From assembly GCA_034769895.1 (NCBI GenBank), contig CM068370.1:48288344-48352343 (forward strand): DNA of 64,000 nt, in the 5' to 3' direction. This document shows, in pieces, positions 1 to 11,332 of the stretch. The notes beneath the pieces were generated by a model. The model made no database searches. It was not told where the DNA came from and saw nothing but the letters and a program-made list of their open reading frames with translations. This stretch comes from Magicicada septendecula. Its lineage: Eukaryota > Arthropoda > Insecta > Hemiptera > Cicadidae. Within the stretch, counting starts at the first letter, position 1. Every line of letters begins with the position of its first letter. The position numbers and the translations under genes are program-made.

Positions 1-239
1 AATCTTATTGACACGAGATTACTATCGCTCTCTAAACAATATTCTGTATTATATTGTACGAAAATTAGTCAGCTTACACCATCTGATGAAGGCACTGTGC
101 TGCCGAAACAGCTGTCATGGGTTTATAATTTTAATAAATGACAAGTGAAAATCACTAAAACTATTTTATTATTTTATTTTTTTAATATAATTTACAATGG
201 ATTTTCACCAAGTAAAGGCATCAAGCATTAATTATCAAG
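1..239. other. AT-rich flank with a PLE-like tail motif
   Basis: No gene is seen. Positions 80-140 read like the 3' end of a Penelope-like element on the plus strand: a 'gatgaaggcactg' block, then 'gccgaaacagctgtca', then an AATAAA-like stretch. The same style of motif recurs at 16800, 18050 and 48650. The fragment is too short to assign to a family. Confidence 0.3.
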
Positions 240-580
240 AATAAACGTCCCGGGAAGCTCATAAATGTTGTCATTCTTCTGCATGATAATGCTCGACCCC
301 ATGTAGCCCGGACGATTCATGATCTGCTTGGTCGTATGAAGTGGGAAGTCTTGCAACATCCACCTTACAGTCCCGACTTGTCCCCATGCGATTAACATGT
401 TCTTGGCCTATTAAAGAAATCACTAAAAGGATGGGAGTTCAAATCGGACACTGAGGTAGAGTTTGCTGTTAGCAAATGGTTCCGCAAACAGCCAAAATAA
501 TTTTATCAGCAGGGAATCTATAGATTAGCACAACAGTGAGACTCATGGCTTAATGTTAATGGAGACTTCTTTTAAAATTG
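240..580 (+). pseudogene. mariner transposase C-terminal fragment (pseudogene)
   Basis: The plus-strand frame opening at 240 reads as the C-terminal half of a mariner (DD34D) transposase. It shows the second catalytic motif HDNARPH and, 34 residues later, the third-aspartate block YSPDLSPCD, the usual mariner spacing. A stop codon follows directly after that aspartate, and further stops lie in the LKKSLKGWEFKSD... tail, so it cannot be functional. The N-terminal helix-turn-helix region and the first aspartate are absent, and no terminal inverted repeats were found. The family is clear, the subfamily is not. It is unrelated to the other two mariner-type elements in the window (4.4-5.6 kb and 49.6-50.6 kb). 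Confidence 0.85.
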
Positions 581-859
581 TTGAATAAAAAATGCTTTAC
601 AGGCTCTAAACATGTTTCTATTGAGCAATCCTCATAATGTACAGATATAATACATAACATAACATTATATAAATACACAATTTATACAGTTTTGTTTATT
701 CATATGATTTTCAGATTTTGCTGCACTTAAGTTCAGTTTTTCTATCTTTTTTTTCAATGTAACTTTACCAGAGTAAGATCTGTCACTGCTGAGGAATCTG
801 ATGGTAGTAGCTTGGTCTGTCATTTTGCCTTCTATGTCGTATGAGCTTATACCTTAAGG

Positions 860-1485
860 CAGTGGTTTCCAACCTTTCCGGAACCGCATACCATTTTGGT
901 CTACCCCGTTCATTTTGAGTACCACCGGAGCTAAAGGAAGGTTATTTGGGTTTTCTCAATAAAAACCTTGATAGAACATGAGTATATCTGAGTAGTATAT
1001 CTTACTATTCCTAGTTATGTATAATTATTTAAATCTAATATTTAGAATTTACTAAACGGGAACTGATTTTTAAAATTAATTTCCTCTTGGTTCTATGCTA
1101 AAATAAAGGATAGTTTTTCAAAAGACATTTGATTACTTTCATTACAAATTTTCTTGTTAGTACTGAAAAATAACACAATATTAAAAAGAAAATAATTAAT
1201 GTGAAACTTGTTGCTGCTTATTTTGTACCAGAGAGTTAATGTCAGGTTCTACTGATATTATTTTTAACCTTATATCACACTCAATAGGCATCCTGTTAGA
1301 TTCTAATGAAATATTACCACAAGGTGTTTAGGTTGTGTTTTTATAAAGGTTTTAAATAATGTCCGATGAAAATTTATTGTTGTTTTGTTATTTATTTATT
1401 TTTGTAAGTAAATACTTTTTTACTAGTTAGGTCTTCTTGCATACCACCTTGGATCCCTGTGCGTACCACTGGTTGGGAACAACTG
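860..1485. mobile_element. hAT-type MITE, 626 bp, with 8-bp TSD
   Basis: The left end CAGTGGTTTCCAACC and the right end (reverse complement CAGTTGTTCCCAACC) are hAT-style terminal inverted repeats. They are flanked by an imperfect 8-bp duplication, CCTTAAGG at 852-859 and CCTTAATG at 1486-1493 (7 of 8 matching), the TSD length expected for hAT. The right end also shares 'gtaccac' with sequence just inside the left end. No transposase is encoded, so it is a non-autonomous element. Small open frames inside it look fortuitous. Confidence 0.8.
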
Positions 1486-1789
1486 CCTTAATGAATGGGA
1501 GTCTTGGAATGTCATGGCTTTGGTTTTGTTTGTCAGTATCTCCAGGTTATAGAGTTTTGCTATTTTATGTACATAATTCATGCAAAGCTCTTTGGAAGTT
1601 GTCTTCGTTGTCAACAACTAAAAGCTGATTGTTATCAATCATAAGTGTTTTGATAAACTTTATTTCTTTAAAATTATATTGCTTGCTTCCACTCCTTCAT
1701 AACATTTTCTAAATATATATTAAAAGACATAGGTATGAGAGTCACTTATGAGAACAGACAACCAACATTACCCTACTCTCTATATATAC

Positions 1790-2575
1790 CAGTGGCGGCT
1801 GGTGTTATGGTTTCAGAGTTGCACAACCACCAATGTAGAATAACTAAACTACAAAATAATATACGAAAACATTAAGCAGCTAAAAGTATCATAAATTTCA
1901 ACGGAGAGTATTAGATCCTAAGCGGTAATGTTCGCATACAATTCAAATATGGCGCGCAGGCTAGTGGTTGTAGGCCGTTTGCAACTTGAACAGTATATGG
2001 CAGAGCTTACTACACAAACATATGGGAGGACGTGCGCTACTTTTCACAACTGCCCTATGTTCTCAATGTTAGCTAGGAGGTTGCAAAGTTTCTGCAACGC
2101 TCCACTAGTAGTGCTGTAGCGCAACTTTGTGTCATGAAATCAGCACAACCTTCTTGATTTATAAGTTATGTCAGGTTTAGTGTTTACGTTGTTTCAAGGC
2201 AAACATTATCCATTGTTTGAGGTTATAAAATTATAGTAATAATTTTGTATAACTGTGATTATGATAGTTTAATGTCTTTTAACCGATCTCACATCCACTC
2301 AACCAACTACTGCAACCACCAAAACTTGAAACCACCAGCTGCCACTGATAAATATACTGCTAAAGTTATAAATGCCCCCTGTTTCTTTTTTGTTTTGGTC
2401 CATAACATTATTAAGCCTAATTTAGTGCTTAGCTTCTTTCTTTAATTGCTCTTTGCTATTGTAATATTCACAATAGCACTTTTGAAGTTGTAATATTGTT
2501 TAGTTTAACTTGTTTTCTCTTATGTATGAAGCCTACATGACCCCCCCCCCAGTTTAAATTCTAGACACTCCACTG
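1790..2575. mobile_element. possible hAT-like element (CAGTGGCGG end)
   Basis: The left side starts CAGTGGCGGCTGGTG, similar to the CAGTGGCGGTTC end at 20522. The right side, read in reverse complement, starts CAGTGGAGTGTC. The flanking 8-mers do not match, so the right boundary is uncertain. No transposase domain was recognised inside; a C10 run sits at 2541-2550. Confidence 0.3.
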
Positions 2576-2915
2576 CAGGGGCCTGCCCACATCAGCTTTT
2601 GGCTTGGCCCAGGACCTATGTTAGGAGTAGGGAATTGTTGTGGCCTATCGTAACTCACTATTTCCTGGATATCCTCATCTCCTAACCCTTGTGTTGCTTT
2701 CTAGACAATATAAATGGTGTGGTAGGATTTAAAGGCATTAGCATGACTCCAGTTTTTTTTTTAATGGAATCAATAAATTTTGCAACAATACTCAATTCGT
2801 TTATGGTGACTAAACTTGCCTTATCTAAAATGAATCCAGTTCCCTTTGCATTGCATTTTATAAGACCTGAATAAAAACATGCATTTATTATAATTAAGAG
2901 TATTATAATAAGAGT
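2576..2915. other. no recognisable feature
   Basis: AT-rich sequence with only short, low-complexity open frames. Nothing supportable. Confidence 0.5.
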
Positions 2916-3445
2916 ATGTCACAGCCTTTGGTGGGCTTTAGCCTCCTCAACAATACTTCTCCATGCTTCCCTGTTCTCCGCTCTTCCTCTCTATCTTCTG
3001 ATTCTCATACTAGTAAGATCTTCTGTTACACCATTCAACCATCTCATCCTTGGTCTGTCTCTACATCTAATCTTCCTTTCAGGTTTCTTTTAGGCATTCT
3101 TCCCTCAGACATTCTTTCCACATGTCCCAGTCAACGCAACCTCTGTGATTTGATGAATTTCACTATGTCTTTTCCATGTATGAGAGCCTGTAGTTCATTG
3201 TTATTGCATATTCTCCAACTGCCTTCTTCTCTTACTGGGCACAATATTTTGCACTCAAAGGATTTTAAAGCAGTTTTGTCATTCTCTGTTAAAGTCCACA
3301 CCTCAGATCCATATGTAACAGCTGGTCGCACAAGAGAATAATATACTTTAAGTTTTATACCTCTTGTAGCAGATTGTTTTTTAAAAATGTTAATATTTGC
3401 AAAGTAGGCTCTATTTCCTGCTTGTGGACTTTTGAGTAGCCACAT
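2916..3445 (-). pseudogene. LINE reverse transcriptase C-terminal remnant
   Basis: On the minus strand the frame from 3445 shows the post-RT region of a non-LTR retrotransposon polyprotein: a YYSLVRPAVTYGSEVW motif followed by KSQRLRWLGHV. After a frameshift near 3080 the other frame continues with RMRWLNGV and ends in IVEEAKAH at about 2935. This order (YGSE.W, then RLRWLGHV, then a GRPR..W-like block and a short basic tail) is the usual 3' end of LINE ORF2. The RT core and endonuclease are missing, as expected for a 5'-truncated copy. At least one frameshift and one stop make it dead. The exact clade cannot be fixed by eye. Confidence 0.8.
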
Positions 3446-4430
3446 ATTAACTTTCTTGTCAGCGTTGAAACGGTCAAAGGAGACCCCACAGTTCTAGTTA
3501 AAGAAGGTTCCTCATTCTTTCAGTTAGCAAAGATGATCTTTATGGAGTTTGGTGCCCATCATATTTTACAGAATTGGGAAATGATTCAGAGGGCTAGCTA
3601 GACACTTGAAATTGATAATTTGTTTCCTCATAGGAAACACTGGGTTGCCCAAGTTCCGTGTTGGGATAAAGTTTTTACACAATTGTAGTACAGAGAATCA
3701 AAAGAAAGTTTTCTAATTCTGGATGCAAATAGAAGTGCATAAGTGTTAATTCCTTTTTCAGTGACCAGACATTACCAATATTTCATACAAGGCCATCCAA
3801 TACATACCATAAAATTACATGCAGTAGACAGTCAAACATCTAGATCCCTGAATAGCAGTTTATGTTGAATCAAAAGAAAGCATATGGAGGTTAGAAAAAA
3901 CTGCAGTTTGAGATTGAATTGTATTAAGAAGAATTGATTTGTATTGGAATGCAGAAACATCAGCAGGAACAATAAATCCTGACAGATGTAGCTCACTACT
4001 GGCCCCCATAATAAGTGAACATTATTTTGAACTGTGATGAACTCGTAAATTATAATTCAGTTGCTTATAGTGAAATAAGAGCTATCTGTCAGGTTCAATA
4101 TACATTTTATTTTCTTAGTCCAATGACCATGACACAGATATTATTGCAAAGAGAATTATCACTGCTGCACACCACTATAGAAAAATTATTCCGATTAGCG
4201 CTTTCAAGCTTCACAGCTCATCGTCAGATTTCCAACAGTGATAATTCTGTTTGTGATTATAACCACTAACACGACTTTCTTAATTAAATTACAGAGATTA
4301 TTGCTCTGAAGAATTTAATTCTGACGATTGAACACAATTTTTGAAAGTTACTCTTTATTATAATACAGTAAATGCATTTTTGTATTCAGGTCCTATAAAA
4401 TGACATGAAAAGGGAACTGGATTCATTATA
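3446..4430. other. no recognisable feature
   Basis: AT-rich sequence. One 84-codon open frame (4015-4269, plus) has no motif and ordinary intergenic composition. No gene is called. Confidence 0.5.
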
Positions 4431-5583
4431 CAGGGTGTCCGAAAAGTCCCGCACCATAGGGGTTTACAATATGTGTTCAATATGGTTACCGGAAGTGTCG
4501 AAACATAACTGTAAACGATCTCCCAAGTTCCGCAGAATGTTGGCCACCAAGCCAGGGGTTACAGAACGGCACTCAGTTGTGATACGCTCATGCAGATGGT
4601 TTATGTCCATGATATTGACAGCATAAACTTTGGATTTTACATAACCCCACACAGCAAAATCCATTGGGTTTAAATCCGGAGATCGTGGAATCCATTCCAC
4701 TCGTCCCCTATGACCAATCCACTGTGGGAAGTTTTCGTTAAGCCAATCACGAACTTGTGTACCATAATTGGGGGGGGGGTGCACCGTCCTGCATAAACCA
4801 TTCAGGTCTTGGACCCAGCAGATCCAAATCAGGCAATAATGAATCTCCTAACATTTCCAAATAATTTTCACTGTTAACTGTTCCGTCAAAGAAGTAAGGG
4901 CCAATGATCCGGTCTTTCCACAAACCACACCACACCATGACGCGAGCTGCTCCTTGTTCCTTATTGCTGGAAAACCAGTGCGGATTACTCTCGGACCAGT
5001 AACGTAAATTCTGTCGGTTCACCTCTCCGTTTACGTAAAAGTTAGCTTCGTCAGAGAACATAACTTTTGATAAAAACTGTGGGTCCTCTTCCAACTGTGC
5101 CAAAAACCAATCGCACATTTCCACACGCCGATCCGGATCATCATCTGACATGTGGTGTAACACTTGTAACTTGTACGGGTGAAATGTTTTTTCAAAATGT
5201 CCGCGACTGTTGATCGAGGAACGCCCACTTCCAAGCTTGTTCGGCGTATTGATTTTTTTGGACTTGCTGCTACCTTTGCCAAAACCCCTTCCACCACATC
5301 TTCTGGTGTCCTTGGACGTCCAGATCGGGGAGCATCTGCCACAATACCTGTAGCCTGGAATTTCCTTAACAGTCTGCCAACCGTGGTGTGCGACACTGGC
5401 TCTCGTTCCGGGTGCCTCAGATTAAATTCTGCTGCAACGTCTCTATTGGAGAATCCTTCTCTTCCACAGAGGAGGATAAGCACTACCCGCTCTTCAGTAG
5501 TCAACGTTTTTCAGTACTGCAACAAACAAAAACACAACCCAATTAATGAAATCCCTATGGTGCGGGACTTTTCGGACATTCTG
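4431..5583 (-). mobile_element. full-length mariner-superfamily (DD41D-type) element
   Basis: The 1,153-bp element is bounded by TA at 4429-4430 and at 5584-5585. Its terminal inverted repeats are about 32 bp. The left begins CAGGGTGTCCGAAAAGTCCC; the right, reverse-complemented, begins CAGAATGTCCGAAAAGTCCC; both run on into GCACCATAGGG. The transposase fills most of the interior on the minus strand. Both ends and both TAs are intact, so this copy could in principle still be mobilised in trans, although its own transposase is broken. Confidence 0.93.
4464..5504 (-). pseudogene. mariner-superfamily transposase, two frameshifts
   Basis: Three overlapping minus-strand frames make up one transposase. 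Frame 1 (5504 to about 5190) starts MTTEERV and holds two helix-turn-helix segments, with GRPRTPEDV between them. Frame 2 (to about 4770) carries the first catalytic aspartate in MFSDEANFYVNG and the second in WFMQDGAPP. Frame 3 (to 4464) carries the third in RSPDLNPMDFAVWG. The first shift lies near 5190. The second is at a run of ten G (plus strand, 4770-4779) directly after QDGAPP; a one-base slip there joins the frames. With that slip allowed for, 41 residues separate the second and third aspartates, so this fits the DD41D (rosa/Visitor-like) group rather than DD34D mariner. That spacing depends on how the slip is resolved. The start is chosen at the first ATG inside the right TIR. Confidence 0.85.
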
Positions 5584-5984
5584 TAGATAAGGCAAGTTTT
5601 GTCACTATTCTGAGTATTGTTGCAAAATTAATTGATTCCATAGAAACCTGGAATCATGCTAGTGCCTTTTATGTTGACTAGGAAACAGTTTTTAGTAAGT
5701 TGTTCTATGTTGTCTGCTAATGCGGCTCAAAGTCAAAAAACAAATTGTATTTAACATGGGTATATTACATCTTCAAGGATGAAAAGTTTACAAAAAAATT
5801 TTGTATGGTTTCATTACAATAATATCAGACATTATCGGAAGATTATAATTAACTTCTAATATTGTATTTAGTGAAGTAGATTGCATTTCCGTTTTGGAAT
5901 AAATTTGTCACTTTCATTACATTTTTTTATATTAAAAGGTTTGGAACACTTTTGTAATAAAATTAAAAATGTTTATTAAATTTT
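5584..5984. other. no recognisable feature
   Basis: AT-rich sequence with no supportable gene or repeat. Confidence 0.5.
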
Positions 5985-6115
5985 AGTTCCTGGATTTTGT
6001 TGTCCATGACGTGTCCATTGAAAAACTAATTATAAATGTATCACTACTGGTGATTTAAATTGTGTCTGTTCGTTTAGGATGTTGTCTTTGTTTTTTCCGC
6101 AACAAAAAAGCACTG
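5985..6115 (-). mobile_element. Penelope-like element tail, internally deleted
   Basis: The end motif TGGATTTTGTTGTCCATGAC is shared with the PLE tails at 8940, 9718 and 30860. Here it jumps directly from the 'atcactact' terminal region to 'gtgtctgttcgtttaggatg', which in the 30.9-kb copy corresponds to the end of the endonuclease coding region on the minus strand. The middle of the tail is missing. Confidence 0.65.
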
Positions 6116-7984
6116 TAATTACCTATCCGACTTTAATAATATTAGCATTACCACTATAAGTCTCATTTATCTGCCAGCTGCTAAGCAAATGCATTGCCAG
6201 TGAATATTTACTGATATCTTTCTTGACCTGTACATAGCCAGGTCTCAACTTGGTGTCTTCAACTTGCAAGTGAAGATTATAGCCACATCTAGCATAATTC
6301 TGATCTAGCAACTTAATCATTGTCTTCTATAGTCTTACATTATCATATGCCCTGCACAATTTAATTTAATTTTCTTGGTTTACAATTATTTGTAGCATTC
6401 CCTTTCCAAGATCTTCAAGACCGGTTCACATGTTTTTATCATGGTGGTTTTCACTATCCATGTTTCACAACAAAAATACTGAAAAAAGATGAAAAAAAAT
6501 CTTGTTAGAAAATTCTTCTTTAAGCACAATAGATGTGTGTCCCTTCATAATATTGACAAAAAACATGGACGGAAGTTAGCTTTGTTTCCATATTCAAATA
6601 AAATCAGAATTAAAACTTTAATTATTTATGTGAGAGTGCATTTTTTTTTGTAAAAAATGTTAATGGAAAATATTCGTGAATGTGCACCTAAAGAAATACT
6701 GTGTGTTAGGAATACATACTGAAACCCTCCTTTTATTTTATAAGTTTTTTTGTAATTTTTTTTTGAATTTTATTTTTATTTTATTTTATTTTTTATAAAT
6801 TTTTTTTGTAAAGGGGAGAGACATAATATTTAGAACTAGGTGGTGAACCTAGAGGAAGCATAAGTGTGCAAAGGCCCAAGCTACAATTACAGACATGTCC
6901 CCCCAGGTGAATGACAGGACTTGCAAATGAAAACGTCTATTAACAAACAAGCGTGAACCTTATTGAGCATGCAAACCTTACATGACATCACAAGTTGTAA
7001 ACTCAATAATGAGTAAAATTGAACTGCAGGATTCTATATATATGTCAGTATTCTTTACAGCATAAGATTGTGAGTGAAGTTAAGTTTAAATATAAATTGT
7101 ATGGATCCTGCCACGCTATGTCCAAGTTAACTCTTGCAAGAATATTATTCACAAGTAAAATTGAAAATTACTAATCTTTGAGTGCTATATAAAATGAAAT
7201 TAAAGAGGCTAGCCTTTTTAGTAATTTTTTGTAAGCATTTTGGTATCATAATTTCAGACACATTCCCCTCCAAAAGTGAAAATTACACACAAACACTTAC
7301 ATAACATATATTACACACATCCACCATTTCTGTACTAAACCTCTCACAATAACCCCTTGCATAAAGAACAATAAATAAACAAATATATATAACAAGGCAA
7401 ATTTGGTTATTCTCAGTTAAGCATCATTAATATGTCGATATAAATAACACGGGAAATGCAAGTGCCCCCAACCAAACCAGAGACTCGAAAATATTAATCA
7501 ACTACCACGTTAATAATAATGAAGCAATTCCGCATATGTGATCAAGTAAATAGATGAAACACTTAAAGAAATCAAAACGCCCCCTTTAGTCCAGAATGCT
7601 GCCATGACCGCATGACATGAACAAGCCGAAAATAACTAACTCTCGAATAGATTTAACTCCCTAAAAGGTAAACTTAGAGCAGGGCCTGCGGATATCTGTG
7701 TGTGTGCAATTTTCTTACATATTATAAGAAGATATAATAGATTGCATTAGACTTAATTATGTAAGGTCCACACATGTAGTCACAGAACTGAACATGAGAG
7801 TTTTTGCAAAACTTTAGCAATTAAAAGCGGCCTCATGAGTCTGCTTCTGGGAGCTTCCGTGGATTCACAGTGTAGTGGTAGTTGAAAGAGTATACAATAA
7901 GAGAATGGTCCCACCTGGATCGTCCGGTGTACTTGAGTAATCGGTAGAGTCTTGGTCACACCAATAAGTCCTGGGGCAGAGTAC
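6116..7984. other. no recognisable gene
   Basis: AT-rich, with long T and A tracts (6640-6810). No domain-bearing open frame, RNA gene or clear repeat structure was found. Confidence 0.45.
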
Positions 7985-8890
7985 CTCCACGAGTGTCTCT
8001 GTGTGCGTGAATCTCGACTGACGGCATGTCATGGCTTAAGGGTCGTCTCTGCCAGAAGGGTGGACAGCTGGACGTCTACACCCGACACCCATCTCGCCCT
8101 TGTTCGAGCACTTGTGACAGGCAATGAGTTGTATAGGGTGTCATAAGGAACCTGATCTCATTACAGCTCGCACACATACGCCATCATTATTAAATTGCTA
8201 ACACACACTCTAATGCTTCAACAGCCACTATACACACATCACCACTTATTCGCATTAACCTCGATTGAACCACCAGCTGTGCCTTATTTCATTTAACTAC
8301 TAATTATGTTTAAGTATTTCATTCAGAACATGATTCTCTTATGTATACCATAATTATTAACGACACAAAAAAACAGCTGAGTGCAAGATATCTATTATCA
8401 TTTTCATTACTAAATCAATTTAACCCGCTACATTCACTTCCACACTGAGTTAATTTCTAATTTGCTTTAATGCCCAAATTGAAAACTGACACACATGCCC
8501 ACACAAGTTATCGTTTATAATTTAAGCTGAAACACAGACGAAATATATTTTGGGGTTAAAATATTTTAAAAGCACGTTAAATAATACATACCTGGAGCAG
8601 AACTTTATTTAGCCTCTCATAGAGAAGAGCAACAGAGTCTGAACCGATGAGTGCCGTCAGCCGAGAGTAGATTACCCGGTTGAGGGTTCAAATAGAAATG
8701 AGGACGATTAGATGGAAATGTCTAACCACACGAAAACTTGGCCGATGCAGGAACGCGCAAATCGCAGCTGAGCCAGCCAACTGAATATCATTGCTACACA
8801 AATGGTCTGCATACGCAACGACGACGAGATGCAGTGGCACCGCGTGACGTCAAAAACCCGCTCGTTTTAAAAACACATCGCCCGTCTCGG
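7985..8890 (-). promoter_or_regulatory. promoter/first-exon-like repeat block, copy 1
   Basis: Two stretches here, 7985-8190 and about 8590-8720, are paralogous to 44330-44500 and 44870-45010, with similar spacing. Shared strings include 'cacccatctcgcc', 'tatagggtgtcat', 'cagctcgcac' and 'tacctggagc'. On the minus strand the right stretch resembles a GC-richer 5' exon: a TGACGTCA palindrome near 8846, then exon-like sequence ending CTCCAG, then GTATGT at 8591, a good splice donor. The second copy has a donor at the same place. No protein is visible, so this could be a duplicated gene promoter with 5' UTR exon, or a repeat family carrying one. Confidence 0.45.
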
Positions 8891-8937
8891 CAATTGCCTT
8901 AAATGAGCCGAACAAAGTACGGCACAATACTACAAAT

Positions 8938-9539
8938 TCTTGGATTTTGTTGTCCATGACGTTTCCGTTGATTAACTAATTATAAGTATAATACTACTGA
9001 CTCGGAACACTAAGTTTTTAATTGGTAAAAATGTAAAATGTACCTTATAGCCTGAACCAGTTTTCACTTATTATAAGCATCGTCACAGGCTGCCACTAGG
9101 AGCGCTATCCGTCTTGTTCTTGGTGACGGCGCCATCGTTTGAAAGACCGATGTTGTATGTGTGTGGTGTGATACGTATATGTGGTGTGTTCAATAATACG
9201 TATGATTTGAATTGTATCTCTTCATTTAGGATGTCATTTTATTGTTTTTTTGTACAACTGGAAATATACAAACACACAAAAACACATTAAACAACATCCT
9301 AAACGAACAGACACAATTCAAATCATACGTATTGCTCGAACATATCACACCACACACACACACAACATCGATCTTTCAAATGACAGCGCTGTCACGAAGA
9401 ATAAGACGGACAGCCCTCCTAGTGGCAGCCTCTGAAGAAGCTTATAATAAGTGAAAACTGGTTCAGACTATAAGGTAAAAATTTTACATTTTTACCAATA
9501 AAAAACTTAAGTGTTCTGAGTCAGTAGTATTATAATTAC
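8938..9539. mobile_element. PLE tail-to-tail inverted dimer with about 11-bp TSD
   Basis: A minus-oriented Penelope-like 3' tail (8938 to about 9238) meets a plus-oriented tail (about 9240 to 9539). The arms match over most of their length: gactcggaacact / agtgttctgagtc, ccagttttcactt / aagtgaaaactgg, and the CA-rich 'cacaccacacac' part. Flanks are ATACTACAAAT at 8927-8937 and ATACTATAAAAT at 9540-9551, a near-match of the 11-12 bp expected for a PLE target duplication. This suggests the dimer entered as one unit. Confidence 0.75.
9242..9454 (+). pseudogene. PLE polyprotein C-terminus fragment
   Basis: The right arm of the dimer keeps a 70-codon frame ending SEEAYNK-stop. Its NILNEQTQFKSYVLLEHI stretch matches the extreme C-terminus of the PLE protein at 31007-31237 (DILNEQTQFKSHALFEHI). 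The GIY-YIG endonuclease core lies upstream of this part and is not present here. It is a relic with no independent function. Confidence 0.7.
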
Positions 9540-9716
9540 ATACTATAAAATTGTATTTATATGATTTCACAGTGTCAAGCAGAAATTATTTCAAAAACAA
9601 ATTCAGATGATAATGATAATGATAATGATGTAGTTGCCACTCATTCATCATGTGATGAATGTAGTTGTAGTGAAAATTAGTATATAAAACTTTCAAACCA
9701 ATAACAGTATGGTTTT

Positions 9717-9995
9717 CTTGGATTTCGTTGTCCATGAAGTGGCCGTTACTTAACTAAATATAGTTATTTCACTACCGACTCAGAACACAAAGTTTCACTA
9801 CCAACCCCACACACATGATGTCGATCTTTCAAAAGTCGATACCGTCCCCAACAACAATACGGACAGTGGTCCCAGCGGCAGCCTCTGAAGAAGCCTTTTA
9901 AAAGCGAAAACCGGTTAAGGGTATAAGATAACACTTTCACGTGTTTACCCATAACAAACTTTGTGTTCCGAGTCGGTAGTGAAATAACTATATTT
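9717..9995. mobile_element. short PLE tail inverted dimer with 11-bp TSD
   Basis: The 279-bp unit has terminal arms that pair over about 40 bp (ctaaatatagttatttcact at 9752-9771 against its complement ending at 9995). The right arm has a complete tail with 'cctctgaagaag' and 'gtgttccgagtcgg'. It is flanked by AGTATGGTTTT (9706-9716) and AGTATTGTTTT (9996-10006), 10 of 11 matching. Confidence 0.7.
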
Positions 9996-11060
9996 AGTAT
10001 TGTTTTAATGGGTGACTAACTTAATTAGTCTATATGTTTTGTATATATTTGCGTTTGTCAATAAAATAGGGTTTAAAAAAATATACATTCATAACTGAAA
10101 TTTAATTATTTTTATTTTTTTAGCTACCTAAATTTTAGGATGCGAGTTACATAAAGGGACACATTGTACAATGATACAGTATTCTGAATTACATACCAGG
10201 CATTTTTTGTGGATAGTAATAATGTAAAATTAAATCATGTTAAAGAGCTGAATCAGTATAAAATTATTTACTGTATTTGCAATTTTATTGTGTGTGTGTG
10301 TGTGTGTGTAGGGAGAGAGAGAGAGAGAGAGAAATGAATGTAGTGAGTGATATAAATTTGACATAATCTTTATTTCCTATGAGGAAAAGGAATTTATAAC
10401 AAAAATTGTCAAAATAATTTCATTAACTGTGCATTTCAACAGTTTCATATTCTCTACTCTTCAGATTAATGTTAATCATTTTAATTAAAAGTATTTGTTA
10501 TATCTTTTCCTGTTAGCTAAGTTAATACGGTGGTTTATCTTTATTTTGGCTACTAGGAGACCCGTATCGATTGTGCTGAATCATAATCTTCTGAAGTGTC
10601 GAAGTCATGTGATTATAAATTATGAAATCTACTTTTCTGAAGTAAATAAGCCAATGATGTTCTTTGTAGTGAGACAAGCAACTCTTTTCTAATAAACTGT
10701 CAACAAATAATTTAACAGTAATTACACTATGAAGAGATTAACTTGATTACTTATGTATTATTCAGTTGGGTTTCTGTTTCTTTGAGTGTGATATGATGCC
10801 ACTTCATGTACTCTCTCTCTTTTTTGTACACATTGGTTTTTACAAATTGTATTTTTCCTAAGTCAACGTACAAACTGGAATAACTAACCAGTCAAAATGC
10901 CTTTCTCATTTTTTTGTGCAAATATTTTTCTGTAAACTATTAATTTTTTGAAGATTGATTAAGAAAGTTGCATAATTAAGTATAAAACCCAAGCTAAACC
11001 ATTTTTGTCTTTTTTAATACTTTTTCGACGGGGGAATCCCCTCAAAAAAGAAATATTAAT
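9996..11060. other. no gene; (TG)n(GA)n microsatellite
   Basis: A compound microsatellite, TG repeats then GA repeats, lies at about 10291-10332. The rest is AT-rich with no motif-bearing frame. Confidence 0.6.
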
Positions 11061-11072
11061 ATAGGTATTATT

Positions 11073-11332
11073 CCTTTAGGCTTTCATGGCTGGGGTCGTA
11101 ATTATAAAAACTACTGTCCGGGCTGTAAGGCCATGGTCTTTCGTTTTCCATAATAGACTTTTCAACCACACCATCAATTGTCACAGTACTGTGGTGTTAC
11201 TGACGGACATCTTGTCAGTACGATTTTAAGTGCTTTGTGACACTGAAGGTATGGCCTGCAATAGTGAGTTTGAAGTGTCTGTTGTGGAAAATGGAAGACC
11301 ACGATCTTACAGCCCGGACAGTAGTTTTTACG
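11073..11332. mobile_element. 260-bp foldback insertion with 12-bp TSD
   Basis: A perfect 12-bp direct repeat, ATAGGTATTATT, lies at 11061-11072 and 11333-11344. Between the copies, the left arm (about 11100-11170, with 'actactgtccgggctgtaa') pairs with the right arm (about 11280-11332, 'ttacagcccggacagtagt'). No coding sequence. Size, palindromic layout and TSD length match the PLE tail dimers at 8938 and 19383, so a different PLE family is the likely source. That family assignment is inference. Confidence 0.7.

Noticed and set aside
7985-8190. Possible tRNA gene or SINE head
   Set aside because: No A/B-box pair or cloverleaf could be drawn by eye, and the block is larger and differently organised than a tRNA-derived SINE.
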